Assembly: GCF_040812015.1 (NCBI RefSeq)
Contig: NZ_JBFNXJ010000001.1
Location: forward strand, 372,001 to 436,000
DNA: 64,000 bases
Origin: Chitinivorax sp. PXF-14
GTDB taxonomy: Bacteria > Pseudomonadota > Gammaproteobacteria > Burkholderiales > SCOH01
Direction of reading: 5' to 3'
Part shown: in pieces, positions 8,481-17,467 of the stretch
Numbering within the stretch: the stretch's first letter is position 1
How the letters are laid out: each line of letters opens with the position of its first letter
Made by a program: the position numbers and the translations under genes
Notes under the pieces: model-generated
Seen by the model: only the letters and a program-made list of their open reading frames with translations
Told to the model about the DNA's origin: nothing
Database searches by the model: none

Positions 8481-9540
8481 GATGCCTTCCGATATGAATC
8501 CCGACGATTATAACCGAAACGACACCGACGACGCCGACAGCGTCTCCAGTTCGGTGCCGGACGATTGTGCCGGTCAGCGCTTCGATCAGGCGCTCGCCAA
8601 GATGTTCCCCGATTATTCCAGAAGCCGCCTGCAAGGCTGGCTCAAGGATGGCCATATCCTGCTCGACGGCAAGCAGGTTGACGGCAAGACCAAGGTATGG
8701 GGCGGCGAACAGGTCGAGATGGCGCCGCAGCTGCTGCCCGACGAGCTGGCCTTCGTGCCGCAGGATGTGCCGCTCGACATCCTGTATGAAGACGACACCT
8801 TGCTGATCCTCGACAAGGTGGCCGGCCTGGTGGTGCACCCCGGCAGCGGCAACTGGGACGGTACGGTGCTCAACGGCCTGCTGTACCGCTTCCCCGAACT
8901 CAAGCATGTGCCGCGCGCCGGCATCGTGCACCGGCTCGACAAGGAAACCAGCGGCCTGATGGTCGTGGCCAGAACCCTGCCGGCCCAGCTCAACCTGGTG
9001 CAGCAACTAGCCGCCCGCACCGTCAAACGCGAATATGTCGCGGTGGCGCAGGGGCTGGTACGCGCCGGCGGCACGGTGGATGCGCCGATTGGCCGGCATA
9101 GCCGTGACCGCACCAAGATGGCGGTCACCGCCTATGGCAAGCCGGCGATCACCCACTACTCGGTGCTCGAACATTACCGCTGTCACACGCTGATCAAATG
9201 CCGGCTCGAGACCGGGCGGACGCACCAGATCCGCGTGCATATGGCGCACATCGGCCATCCGCTTGCCGGCGACCCGGTCTACGGCGGCCAGCCGCCGCGT
9301 GGCATGACCCCCGAGCTATACCAGGCGGCGTCCCAATTGGGGCGCCAGGCCTTGCATGCGCGCAAGCTCGGTTTGATTCACCCTGCGACGGGCAAGCCGA
9401 TGAGCTGGCGCTCGCCAATTCCTGTCGACCTGCAGGCGCTGATCGACTATCTGCGCGCCGACATCCGCGGCGAAACCGAAGACTACGACGATGACTGGGA
9501 CGACGACGAATATGATGTCGATGTCGTCTACACACCCTGA
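8479..9540 (+). CDS. rluD: 23S rRNA pseudouridine synthase RluD
   Basis: Makes pseudouridines 1911, 1915 and 1917 in helix 69 of 23S rRNA. After a short acidic N-terminus an S4 RNA-binding domain (FDQALAKMFPDYSRSRLQGWLKDG) is followed by the RluA-type catalytic domain. The catalytic Asp is in the HRLDKETSG motif, about residue 154. An acidic tail (DYDDDWDDDEYDVDVV) ends the protein. In-frame ATGs at 8479, 8482 and 8494 are all possible; none has a good ribosome binding site. The first lies on top of the bamD start codon. pgeF follows after seven bases and is co-transcribed. Confidence 0.94.
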   Translation: MMPSDMNPDDYNRNDTDDADSVSSSVPDDCAGQRFDQALAKMFPDYSRSRLQGWLKDGHILLDGKQVDGKTKVWGGEQVEMAPQLLPDELAFVPQDVPLDILYEDDTLLILDKVAGLVVHPGSGNWDGTVLNGLLYRFPELKHVPRAGIVHRLDKETSGLMVVARTLPAQLNLVQQLAARTVKREYVAVAQGLVRAGGTVDAPIGRHSRDRTKMAVTAYGKPAITHYSVLEHYRCHTLIKCRLETGRTHQIRVHMAHIGHPLAGDPVYGGQPPRGMTPELYQAASQLGRQALHARKLGLIHPATGKPMSWRSPIPVDLQALIDYLRADIRGETEDYDDDWDDDEYDVDVVYTP

Positions 9541-9547
9541 GTGCGGC

Positions 9548-10288
9548 ATGAGCGAACCGAAGCTGATCAAACCCGAGTGGCCCGCGCCAGCGAATGTCGC
9601 GGCGCTGTTTTCGACACGGCTGGGCGGGGCCAGCCAGGCGCCGTTCACGAGCTTCAACCTGGGGCTGCATGTCGGTGACGAGCCCGCGCATGTCGCGGCC
9701 AATCGCGCCGCGCTGCGGCAACTGTTGCCCGGCGAGCCGGTCTGGTTGAACCAGGTGCACGGTACGCACGTCGTCGATGCGGACGGCCACCCGTCCACCC
9801 CGGATGCCGACGCCAGTGTTGCCCGGCAGCCCGGCACCGTCTGCGCGGTGATGACGGCCGACTGCCTGCCGGTCTTGCTGTGCGACCGTGCCGGCTGCGT
9901 GGTGGCGGCCGCCCATGCGGGATGGCGCGGGTTGCTCAATGGTGTGCTCGAGCAGACGGTGGATGCCATGGGCGCCCCCCCTGAACAGTTGATGGCATGG
10001 CTCGGGCCGGCCATCGGGCCCGATGCGTTCGAAGTCGGGGCCGAAGTGCGGGAGGCATTCGTGGCGCTCGACCCGGCGGCCGACGACGGCTTCGAGCCGA
10101 TCCCGGAGGGCAAGTACCTGGCCGACATCTACCTGTTGGCGCGCCAGCGGCTGCGCCGGATGGGGGTTACCGACATTCACGGTGGCGAGCACTGCACCGT
10201 GATAGAACGCGAACGCTTCTTTTCCTATCGCCGCGACGGCCGCACGGGCCGTATGGCGGCGCTGATCTGGCTGCGCCCCCAGGGCTGA
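9548..10288 (+). CDS. pgeF: Peptidoglycan editing factor PgeF (YfiH, multicopper oxidase-like)
   Basis: A 246-residue protein of the YfiH/DUF152 family. The E. coli member removes L-Ser-containing peptidoglycan precursors; related proteins act as purine nucleoside phosphorylases or adenosine deaminases. The conserved metal and active-site residues are present: His71 in NQVHGTHV, Cys106 in TADCLPVLL and His123 in AAHAGWRG. The GPAIGPDAFEVG block follows. The ATG at 9548 is preferred because it falls seven bases after the rluD stop and agrees with the family N-terminus; an upstream in-frame ATG would lie inside rluD. rluD-pgeF is a conserved gene pair. Confidence 0.93.
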   Translation: MSEPKLIKPEWPAPANVAALFSTRLGGASQAPFTSFNLGLHVGDEPAHVAANRAALRQLLPGEPVWLNQVHGTHVVDADGHPSTPDADASVARQPGTVCAVMTADCLPVLLCDRAGCVVAAAHAGWRGLLNGVLEQTVDAMGAPPEQLMAWLGPAIGPDAFEVGAEVREAFVALDPAADDGFEPIPEGKYLADIYLLARQRLRRMGVTDIHGGEHCTVIERERFFSYRRDGRTGRMAALIWLRPQG

Positions 10289-10330
10289 GCCGCTGTCACA
10301 GCATGGGCGGCATCCTGCCGTGGCCCCTGT

Positions 10331-10549
10331 TCATGGCTTGGGCGGTGTCTCACCATCGCCTGCCTGCGGTGTGGGCTGTTCGGGCGTGCGCCGCCGGCGG
10401 CGCGCGGATGAGCCGGTCAGCCAATACAGCACGACCGTCAGAAACACCCCGAAGAAGAGAAACTTGAACACGCCATCGATTACCGTGTCACTCGCCGCAG
10501 CGTAGATCAATACCACATAAAGCCATCCGATCAGGACGATATATCGCAT
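10331..10549 (-). CDS. Small two-pass membrane protein, function unknown
   Basis: A 72-residue protein with two hydrophobic segments (about residues 2-18 and 27-43) and a basic, proline-rich cytoplasmic-type tail (SSARRRRRTPEQP). I do not recognise a family. The ATG at 10549 begins directly before the first membrane segment, with AAGGA about ten bases upstream. An in-frame ATG at 10597 would add 16 polar residues and has no ribosome binding site. It converges on pgeF and diverges from phaC, sharing an AT-rich upstream region with it. Confidence 0.65.
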   Translation of the reverse strand: MRYIVLIGWLYVVLIYAAASDTVIDGVFKFLFFGVFLTVVLYWLTGSSARRRRRTPEQPTPQAGDGETPPKP

Positions 10550-10640
10550 CTGCAAAAAATCCTTGGAAAATGCCGTTTTTTCGCTCGGAAACGGCATTAG
10601 GGTAAACGATAACTTATTAATTTATTAAGTGTTTCTTATT

Positions 10641-10669
10641 TTGCGGGTGCAATAAAATTTCTGTAAAAC
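10641..10669 (+). promoter_or_regulatory. Possible phaC promoter
   Basis: TTGCGG (10641-10646) and TAAAAC (10664-10669) are separated by 17 bases in an AT-rich stretch. Each hexamer matches sigma-70 consensus at four of six positions, so this is tentative. Confidence 0.35.
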
Positions 10670-10691
10670 GACTGCGCAATACTCTTCAGTT

Positions 10692-10722
10692 GCGCTATGA
10701 TCAGCGCTGAACCTGAGGTTCA
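10692..10722. promoter_or_regulatory. Two adjacent inverted repeats in the phaC leader
   Basis: GCGCT-ATGATC-AGCGC (10692-10707) is followed directly by TGAACC-TGA-GGTTCA (10708-10722), both perfect. They lie about 50-80 bases before the phaC start and could be operators or leader RNA structure. They do not resemble the phaP/73-residue-gene palindrome. Confidence 0.4.
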
Positions 10723-10773
10723 ACTCTAATAATCCGTTGCATTGCAGCATAATATTTTGGGGAGACAGTCAAC

Positions 10774-12528
10774 GTGGCATCCGATTCGAACGGCGCGGTT
10801 CTGGATAAACTGTTCGAGACCATTACCGCCAGCAACAAACAGTGGGTGGAGCAATTCGTCAACACCGTGACCCCCACGCAACCCGAACCACAAGAGCAGT
10901 TCTACCCCAATCTGATTTCCAGCCTGGTCCAAAATACCTCGCACCTGGTCGAAAAACAGGGCGAATTCTACAAGCAGCAGATGGATCTGTGGCTCAACAT
11001 GCTCGGCGGCCAGGTGCGTGGCGCCGATCGCCGTGGCGAAGTGCGCCCAGGCAGCGCCGATCGCCGCTTCAACGCCCCGGAGTGGGAACAATACCCGCTG
11101 TTCGGCTACATCAAGCAATACTATCTGCTGACCTCCCAGTGGCTGACCGATCTGGTCGAAGGCGCCGAGCTCGAGCACGATGCCAAGGAGCGCGCGCTGT
11201 TCTTCACCAAGCAGTATATCGACGCGCTGAGCCCGACCAACTTCCCGCTGACCAACCCCGAAGTGCTCAAGCTCGCGCTCGAGACCAACGGGCAGAGCCT
11301 GGCCGAGGGCCTAAAGAATCTCGCCGAGGACATGGAGAAGGGCCACATCTCGCTGACCGACGAGTCGCTGTTCGAGGTGGGGCGCAATGTGGCGGTCACT
11401 CCCGGCCAGGTGGTGTTCGAGAACGAGCTGATCCAGCTGATCCAGTACACGCCGACCGCAGAGCAGGTCTACGAGCGGCCGCTGCTGGTGATCCCGCCGG
11501 CCGTCAACAAGTTTTACCTGATGGACCTGCAGCCTGATAACTCCTATGTTCGCTACATGGTCGAGCGCGGCTACAACACTTTCCTCATCTCGTGGAAGAA
11601 CATCGGCCCCGAGCTTGGCCATTTGACCTGGGACGATTATGTCGAGAAGGGCATCTTCGCGGCGACCGAGGCGATCAAGTCCATCGGCAAGGTGGAAAAA
11701 ATCAATGCGCTCGGCTTCTGCGTGGGCGGCGTGATTCTGGCCACCGCACTGGCGGTCGCCAAGGCGCGCGGGCTCGACTGGTACGAGTCGGCAACGCTGA
11801 TGACGGTGATGGTCGACCACTCGGACCCGGGCGACATCAAGAACTTCATCGACGAGAACCTGGTCAAGAGCCGTGAGGCGCGCCTGGCGCAAGGTGGCGT
11901 GATCAGCGGCAAGGAGATTGCGCGCACCTTCTCGTCGCTGCGCTCGAACGACCTGATCTGGAACTACGTCGTCAACAACTACCTCAAGGGCAAGACACCG
12001 CCGCCGTTCGACCTGCTGTACTGGAACAACGACTCGGCCAACCTGCCGCTGCCGATGCATACCTTCTTCCTGCGCAATATGTACATGAAGAATGCACTGA
12101 CCAAGTCCGGCGAGACCGAGCTGTGCGGCGTGAAGATCGACATGAAGTCGGTGACCTTGCCGGTTTATAATTTCGCCGCGCGCGAAGACCATATCGTGCC
12201 GTGGAAGACCGCCTACAAGTCGAACTTCCTGCTGGGTGGCCCGGTGCGCTATGTGCTCGGGGCGTCCGGCCACATTGCCGGCTCGATCAACCCGGTCAAG
12301 CTCGGCAAGCGTAATTATTGGGTCAACGATCAACTGCCGGAAGATCCCGAAGCCTGGCTCGCCGGCGCTGAATCGAAGCCCGGCAGCTGGTGGGCCGATT
12401 GGGATGCCTGGCTGGCGCCGCAATCCGGCGCGCTGGTGGCTGCCCCGAAGGCCCTGGGCAACCGCAGCTACAAGCCGATCGAACCGGCCCCCGGCCGCTA
12501 CGTCAAAGAGAAGGCAGTGAAAGTCTGA
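10774..12528 (+). CDS. phaC: Class I poly(3-hydroxyalkanoate) synthase
   Basis: Polymerises (R)-3-hydroxyacyl-CoA into PHA at the granule surface. At 584 residues it has class I length. An N-terminal PhaC domain (from about residue 90) precedes an alpha/beta-hydrolase core. The lipase-like box GFCVGG supplies Cys316; the triad is completed by Asp472 ([10 protein letters not shown]) and His500 ([12 protein letters not shown]), with spacing as in Cupriavidus PhaC. The start is GTG with GGGGAGA nine bases upstream. phaA follows 119 bases downstream on the same strand. No phaB is adjacent. Confidence 0.97.
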   Translation: MASDSNGAVLDKLFETITASNKQWVEQFVNTVTPTQPEPQEQFYPNLISSLVQNTSHLVEKQGEFYKQQMDLWLNMLGGQVRGADRRGEVRPGSADRRFNAPEWEQYPLFGYIKQYYLLTSQWLTDLVEGAELEHDAKERALFFTKQYIDALSPTNFPLTNPEVLKLALETNGQSLAEGLKNLAEDMEKGHISLTDESLFEVGRNVAVTPGQVVFENELIQLIQYTPTAEQVYERPLLVIPPAVNKFYLMDLQPDNSYVRYMVERGYNTFLISWKNIGPELGHLTWDDYVEKGIFAATEAIKSIGKVEKINALGFCVGGVILATALAVAKARGLDWYESATLMTVMVDHSDPGDIKNFIDENLVKSREARLAQGGVISGKEIARTFSSLRSNDLIWNYVVNNYLKGKTPPPFDLLYWNNDSANLPLPMHTFFLRNMYMKNALTKSGETELCGVKIDMKSVTLPVYNFAAREDHIVPWKTAYKSNFLLGGPVRYVLGASGHIAGSINPVKLGKRNYWVNDQLPEDPEAWLAGAESKPGSWWADWDAWLAPQSGALVAAPKALGNRSYKPIEPAPGRYVKEKAVKV

Positions 12529-12601
12529 TTCAGCCCGCGCGCGGGTGGTGGCCGTGCTGGCCGCCGCCGTGCCGGACTGCAAGTTCATCACGAGATACCG
12601 T

Positions 12602-12619
12602 GGCTGGCATGCGCCAGCC
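12602..12619 (+). other. Hairpin between phaC and phaA
   Basis: GGCTGGC-ATGC-GCCAGCC is a perfect 7-bp stem with a tetraloop and no T-run, 28 bases before the phaA start. It may act as an mRNA processing or stability element. Confidence 0.4.
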
Positions 12620-12647
12620 CACTCCCACCCACCTACGGAGCCCCATC

Positions 12648-13829
12648 ATGAATGAAGTCGTCATTGTTGCAGCAGGCCGTACCGCCATTGGCAGTTTCGG
12701 TGGCAGCCTTGCAGGCGTCAGCGCGCCCGAACTCGGCGCCCAGGTCATCAAGGCCTTGCTGGCGAAGACCAGCATTGCCCCGGACCAAGTCAGCGAAGTG
12801 ATCCTGGGTAACGTGCTCACCGCAGGTCTGGGTCAGAACCCGGCGCGTCAGGCACTGATCAAGGCCGGCCTTCCGGTCGAAGTGCCGGGCATGACCATCA
12901 ACCAGCTCTGTGGCTCCGGCCTCAAGAGCACGCACCTCGCGGCGCAGGCCATCATGCAGGGCGATAGCGATATCGTGATTGCCGGCGGTCAGGAAAACAT
13001 GTCGGCTGCACCGCATCTGCTGCTCAATAGCCGCAACGGCATCCGCATGGGCAATGGCGCGCTCGTCGACAGCATGATCTACGACGGCCTGACCGACGTG
13101 TACAACCAGTACCATATGGGCGTGACGGCTGAAAACATCGCCGCCAAGTTTGGCGTGTCGCGCAGCGAGCAGGATGAATTCGCGCTGGCATCGCAGAACA
13201 AGGCTGAAGCCGCCCAGAAGGCCGGCAAGTTCGAAGACGAAATCATTGGCGTGCAGATTCCGCAGAAGAAGGGCGATCCGCTCCTCTTCAACAAGGACGA
13301 GTACATCAAGCAAGGCGCCACGATGGAGAGTCTGCAGAAGCTCAAGCCAGCCTTCAACAAGGAAGGTAGCGTGACTGCTGGTAACGCGTCGGGCATCAAC
13401 GACGGCGCCGCCGCCGTGATCATGATGTCGGCCAAGAAGGCCGCCGAGCTTGGTCTGACGCCGCTGGCCTACGTCAAGGCCTATGCTTCCGCCGGCGTCG
13501 ATCCGTCGATCATGGGCATGGGCCCGGTACCGGCAACCCAGCGTACGCTGGCACGCGCAGGCTGGAGCATCAATGATCTCGATCTGATCGAAGCCAATGA
13601 AGCATTCGCCGCTCAGGCGCTGGGCGTGTCGAAAGAGCTGAAGTGGGATATGAGCCGCGTCAACGTCAACGGTGGCGCGATTGCGCTGGGCCACCCGATC
13701 GGTGCGTCCGGTGCACGCGTGCTGGTCACGCTGATCCATGAAATGATCCGCCGCGATGCGAAGAAGGGCCTCGCCACGCTGTGTATCGGCGGTGGCATGG
13801 GCGTGGCACTGGCGATCGAACGTCGCTAA
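12648..13829 (+). CDS. phaA: Acetyl-CoA C-acetyltransferase (beta-ketothiolase)
   Basis: Condenses two acetyl-CoA to acetoacetyl-CoA, the first step of polyhydroxybutyrate synthesis. The 393 residues show all thiolase signatures: nucleophile Cys88 in [10 protein letters not shown], His349 in [16 protein letters not shown] and the acid/base Cys379 in [11 protein letters not shown] start at ATG 12648, which has ACGGAG ten bases upstream and matches the family N-terminus [15 protein letters not shown]. Its position behind phaC favours a PHA role. bktB-type broader thiolases look alike, so chain-length preference is uncertain. A strong terminator follows. Confidence 0.93.
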   Translation: MNEVVIVAAGRTAIGSFGGSLAGVSAPELGAQVIKALLAKTSIAPDQVSEVILGNVLTAGLGQNPARQALIKAGLPVEVPGMTINQLCGSGLKSTHLAAQAIMQGDSDIVIAGGQENMSAAPHLLLNSRNGIRMGNGALVDSMIYDGLTDVYNQYHMGVTAENIAAKFGVSRSEQDEFALASQNKAEAAQKAGKFEDEIIGVQIPQKKGDPLLFNKDEYIKQGATMESLQKLKPAFNKEGSVTAGNASGINDGAAAVIMMSAKKAAELGLTPLAYVKAYASAGVDPSIMGMGPVPATQRTLARAGWSINDLDLIEANEAFAAQALGVSKELKWDMSRVNVNGGAIALGHPIGASGARVLVTLIHEMIRRDAKKGLATLCIGGGMGVALAIERR

Positions 13830-13850
13830 GCGCTGCTGCCCCCCAAACAG

Positions 13851-13878
13851 AAAGGCCGTCCAGCAGGGCGGCCTTTTT
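13851..13878 (+). terminator. Rho-independent terminator of phaCA
   Basis: AAAGGCCG pairs with CGGCCTTT around a 10-base loop and is followed by further T residues, 22 bases after the phaA stop. Confidence 0.85.
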
Positions 13879-14089
13879 ACTGCTAGGTTTATAGTCTCAA
13901 ATCCCGCATTCATCCGGCCGCCCTGCCTGCCGATCCGAAGGCGCGGGTGCTGCGTCAGGCCGATATTGTTCGTTCTATGCACATTAGGCGCGGGCTCTCG
14001 GGCGCGTCGGCATGTTCGCACGTGTGTTTCCATTGTGGCCGCCTGACGGTGGCCGGTTCATTTTGCTAATTGATGCCAAGGTGAAACAA

Positions 14090-14962
14090 ATGAGATACGC
14101 AAAACTCCTGATGTTGACACCCATCGTACTGGCGGCCTGCTCGACCCAGCCGGAAATGGGCTCGCAATCGGCCAAGACCACGGCCACCGGTGCCGCGGCC
14201 GGCGGCACTGCGACCGGCGAGAATTCCGTGCTGGAAAAGTGCGGCAAGCCGCTCGGCACGCTGGCCATTACCGAGGACCAGGGGGCGGACTGGTTCCAGA
14301 TCATTACCCATCAATACCATTTGCCGCCAACGGCCAATGTGCTGCGCCTGCTGGTGCAGCAGAGCAATTGTTTCGTGGTCGTCGAGCGGGGCGCCGGTTT
14401 CCGCCAGATGACCAACGAGCGGGCATTGCAGGCCTCGGGCGAGCTGCGTAGCGGATCGAGTTTCGGCAAGGGGCAGATGGTCTCGGCCGATTACGGCCTG
14501 ACTCCCAGCGTGGTCTTCAGCAGCAACGATGCGGGCGGCCTCGGCGCGGCGCTGGGCGGGCTCATCCCGGGCGGACACGCTATCGCGGCAGTGGCCGGCT
14601 CGGTCAAGTTCAAAGAGGCGCAGACCATGCTGACGCTCGTCGACAACCGTTCTGGCGTGCAGATCGGCGCGGCGGAGGGCAGCTCGTCGAAGACAGACTT
14701 TGGCTTGTTCGGCGGCTTGCTTGGCGGCGGTGCGGCAGGTGGGCTGGGGGGCTACACCAAGACGCCCGAGGGCAAGATGCTGGCGGCCGCCTTTACCGAT
14801 GCCTACAACCAGCTGGTGAAAGCCTTGCGCAACTACAAGCCGCAGGAGGTGCAGGGCGGCCTGGGTACGGGCGGCCAGCTCAAGGTGCAGGGCTCGGATG
14901 CCGTGCGCAACGACAGCACGACCAGCGCCCCCGGCGGGAAGAAGAAAAAGAAGAACAACTGA
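14090..14962 (+). CDS. CsgG-like outer membrane lipoprotein
   Basis: A 290-residue predicted lipoprotein: a short signal peptide ends in the lipobox LAAC with Cys17 lipidated. The region GTLAITEDQ to RQMTNERALQASGELR resembles the CsgG/HfaB fold, including the conserved VVERGAGFRQMTNER stretch. Two glycine-rich segments (GGLGAALGGLIPGG and FGGLLGGGAAGGLGG) look like loops or membrane-passing hairpins, and the C-terminus is a lysine run. CsgG proteins form secretion pores for curli, but no csg partner gene is nearby, so substrate and role are open. The ATG at 14090 has AAGGTG upstream. Monocistronic, with its own terminator. Confidence 0.75.
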   Translation: MRYAKLLMLTPIVLAACSTQPEMGSQSAKTTATGAAAGGTATGENSVLEKCGKPLGTLAITEDQGADWFQIITHQYHLPPTANVLRLLVQQSNCFVVVERGAGFRQMTNERALQASGELRSGSSFGKGQMVSADYGLTPSVVFSSNDAGGLGAALGGLIPGGHAIAAVAGSVKFKEAQTMLTLVDNRSGVQIGAAEGSSSKTDFGLFGGLLGGGAAGGLGGYTKTPEGKMLAAAFTDAYNQLVKALRNYKPQEVQGGLGTGGQLKVQGSDAVRNDSTTSAPGGKKKKKNN

Positions 14963-14979
14963 ATCGGTGCGGCATTGGC

Positions 14980-15007
14980 AGGCCACCCTCGGGTGGCCTT
15001 CTGTTTG
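14980..15007 (+). terminator. Terminator of the CsgG-like gene
   Basis: AGGCCACC-CTCG-GGTGGCCT is a perfect 8-bp stem with a tetraloop, followed by TCTGTTT. Confidence 0.8.
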
Positions 15008-15049
15008 GCGGGCCTGGCGGGCATGCCCCAGGCGGGGGGCTCGGCGATA

Positions 15050-16093
15050 TTAGCGTTGGGGCAGGCCGTCAAACCGGGCTACCGTCACGTGTGCGTCGTC
15101 CGGCCCGTTTCGTGGGAGCAGTGCCGCAAGCATGCGGTCGGGCAGTTCCTGCTGGAAGAAGCGGGAGGCATAGCGTCGGGCGGCCTGGCCAAGGCTGGCG
15201 CCGCTCCGCCTGTCCTGTCTCAGTGCGAGCAGCAACTGCTCGGCCCCGGACGAGTCGTCGAACAGCAGACCATTGACGCCATGGTCGATATAGTCGGCAA
15301 AGCCGCCGCGCCGGCCGCAGACCACGGGCAGGCCACTGGCCATGGCTTCGAACACCACGCGGCCGTATGCCTCGTACCAGCTGTCGCTGGTGCGGTAGAT
15401 GAAGGCGTCGAGGCTGGCGAGAAAGCTGGCATTGTCGATGGCGCCGGCCGGCAGTAACTCGATGCCCGGTTCGCCATCGAGTTCGGGAGCGAGACAGGTA
15501 CCGCCCATGATCCTCACCCGCACGCCCTGGTGCGCCAGCCGTCGATACAGAGCGATGTCGTCCGTATGATGTTTTTTCAGCGTGTCGCGGCTCAGGCGTC
15601 CGACCGTGAAGGGGCGGGAAGCCTGAGGCGTGCGGCGATCGATCGCGAGAAACGGTGCGACATCGATCGGGCTTTCCAGCACCTGGCCCGGGTAGCCGGA
15701 CAGGGTGCGCAGCGCGCGCGAGGTATGAATGATATCGGTGCCGCCGCGTGCTTGGGGCAGCCTGCGCAGCACCTTGTCCAGGCGATCCGGCTGATGCGTG
15801 TTGTAGAGCACCACCTGGCGCTCGGGGTTGGCCAAGCGCGCCCAGTGGCCAATACGGAAATATACGCCGACGAATACCAGCGTACCGCGGTGAGGATACT
15901 GCAGCAGCCACGGGCGGATGCGCCGCACCGGCAGATCGGCGTAGGCCGCTGCCGGCTCGTATTCGGACCATAGCCGCACGTCGGCATGGGGCGACAGGTC
16001 GTGGAACATCTGTACGGTGCGCCGGTCCGCCCCGCCACAGGGGTCCCACAGGGGGTTGACGAGATGGATGAGGGGGCGTGACTTGGCGGGCAT
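15050..16093 (-). CDS. GT-B family glycosyltransferase (GT4-like)
   Basis: A 347-residue cytoplasmic glycosyltransferase. The N-terminal half begins HLVNPLWDPCGGADRRTVQMF, a typical acceptor-domain start. The C-terminal donor domain carries TVGRLSRDTLKKHH, then IMGG and the GT4-type nucleotide-sugar motif E-x7-E, here YEAYGRVVFEAMASGLPVVCGRRGGFADYI near residues 243-273, then GVNGLLF. Donor and acceptor sugars cannot be deduced. It stands alone, with no other polysaccharide genes near, 206 bases downstream of the CysK2-like gene on the same strand. An exopolysaccharide, LPS or glycolipid role is possible. Confidence 0.8.
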   Translation of the reverse strand: MPAKSRPLIHLVNPLWDPCGGADRRTVQMFHDLSPHADVRLWSEYEPAAAYADLPVRRIRPWLLQYPHRGTLVFVGVYFRIGHWARLANPERQVVLYNTHQPDRLDKVLRRLPQARGGTDIIHTSRALRTLSGYPGQVLESPIDVAPFLAIDRRTPQASRPFTVGRLSRDTLKKHHTDDIALYRRLAHQGVRVRIMGGTCLAPELDGEPGIELLPAGAIDNASFLASLDAFIYRTSDSWYEAYGRVVFEAMASGLPVVCGRRGGFADYIDHGVNGLLFDDSSGAEQLLLALRQDRRSGASLGQAARRYASRFFQQELPDRMLAALLPRNGPDDAHVTVARFDGLPQR

Positions 16094-16299
16094 GACGGGC
16101 TTCCATGGCTAGCGTCCGGCCATGGTAGGGGGGCTATGTCAGCCAATTGTGTGCAACGTGTAAAAAACTGTGTCGCGCAGGGCCCGATAGAGAGGGCAAG
16201 AGGCTGCCTGACGAGCCACCCGTCTGGGGCGGCCGTCAGGCATGGCGGGGATGGGCGGGCGAGCCGTGACCGGCGCTGTGAAAGGGCCGCCGTACCTGG

Positions 16300-17400
16300 C
16301 TACGGCGTATCGGCCGACAACATGAATGGCAGATCGGGCAGGCTGCCGCCTTGCTCCGCGCTGGCGCGGACCTGCGCTTGCAAGGGCGCCAGATCGAGCC
16401 CGTTTTGGGCAAGCCAGGCGTCGTTGTAATAGCTGTGGGCATAGCGCTCGCCACCATCGCAGAGGATGGCGACGATGGAGCCGGCCTCTTCGCGCTCGCG
16501 CATCTGCCTCGCCAGAAACAGCGCGCCGATGAAATTGGTGCCGGTCGAGCCGCCAACGCGGCGGCCGAGTCGCTGTGCCAGGTAGTGCATTGCCGCGAGC
16601 GATAGCGCATCGGGCACCTTGAGCATCGCATCCACCACGTCGGGGATGAACGAAGGCTCGACGCGCGGCCGGCCGATACCTTCGATGCCGGAGCCGCAGG
16701 GCAGCGTGAGCGAGCTGTCGCGACTGCGGTAGTAATCGAAGAACACGGAATGTTGCGGGTCCACACACAATACGCGGGTCGCATGCTGACGGTAGCGCAC
16801 ATAGCGGCCGATGGTGGCCGAGGTGCCGCCCGTGCCGGGGCTGGTGACGATCCAGCTTGGAATCGGGTGGGGTTCGAGCGCCATCTGCCCGAACATCGAT
16901 TCCGCGATATTGTTGTTGGAGCGCCAGTCGGTGGCGCGCTCGGCATAGGTGAACTGATCCATGAAATGACCGCCAGTCTCGCGTGCGAGGCGGGCAGATT
17001 CGCTATGGAGGGTGGTTGGATCGTCCACCAGATGGCAGCGTCCGCCGTAGAACTCGATGGCCGCGATTTTCTCGGGCGAGGTCGTGGCAGGCATCACCGC
17101 GATGAAGGGCAGGCCGAGCAGGCGTGCGAAATAGGCTTCCGAGACCGCGGTCGACCCGCTCGATGCCTCGATCACCGTGCCACCAGGCTTGAGCCAGCCA
17201 TTACTCAGTGCATAAAGGAAGAGCGAACGCGCCAGGCGATGCTTGAGCGAGCCGGTCGGGTGGCTCGATTCATCCTTGAAATACAGGTCGATATCGGGAT
17301 AGGCCGGTAGCGACAACGCGATCAGGTGCGTGTCGGCCGAACGGTTGAAATCCGCCTCGATCTTGCGGATGGCGTGGATGACCCAGTTGCGTGTATTCAT
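16300..17400 (-). CDS. PLP-dependent cysteine synthase-family enzyme, CysK2-like
   Basis: A 366-residue fold-type II PLP enzyme. The PLP lysine is K53 in [10 protein letters not shown], the asparagine-loop equivalent is [19 protein letters not shown], and the phosphate-binding loop is [14 protein letters not shown]. The N-terminus [21 protein letters not shown] and the C-terminal extension look much more like Mycobacterium CysK2, which makes S-sulfocysteine from O-phosphoserine and thiosulfate, than like CysK or CysM. This is recalled similarity, so substrate is inferred. ATG 17400 is chosen because upstream frame overlaps the phaP terminator. That terminator sits only 19 bases before the start. 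Confidence 0.8.
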   Translation of the reverse strand: MNTRNWVIHAIRKIEADFNRSADTHLIALSLPAYPDIDLYFKDESSHPTGSLKHRLARSLFLYALSNGWLKPGGTVIEASSGSTAVSEAYFARLLGLPFIAVMPATTSPEKIAAIEFYGGRCHLVDDPTTLHSESARLARETGGHFMDQFTYAERATDWRSNNNIAESMFGQMALEPHPIPSWIVTSPGTGGTSATIGRYVRYRQHATRVLCVDPQHSVFFDYYRSRDSSLTLPCGSGIEGIGRPRVEPSFIPDVVDAMLKVPDALSLAAMHYLAQRLGRRVGGSTGTNFIGALFLARQMREREEAGSIVAILCDGGERYAHSYYNDAWLAQNGLDLAPLQAQVRASAEQGGSLPDLPFMLSADTP

Positions 17401-17408
17401 GTTTGCCC

Positions 17409-17445
17409 CAAAAACAACAAAGCCCGGCACATTGTACCGGGCTTT
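17409..17445 (-). terminator. Rho-independent terminator of phaP
   Basis: AAAGCCCGG pairs with CCGGGCTTT around a 9-base loop (17419-17445). Reading the minus strand, it is followed by TTGTTTTTGG. It starts 23 bases after the phasin stop and ends just before the CysK2-like gene. Confidence 0.85.
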
Positions 17446-17467
17446 GCCGTGGGGCTCGACCTGCCGA

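Noticed and set aside
12633-14033. 466-codon minus-strand frame opposite phaA
   Set aside because: Antisense to a certain thiolase gene, no ribosome binding site, no recognisable motif.
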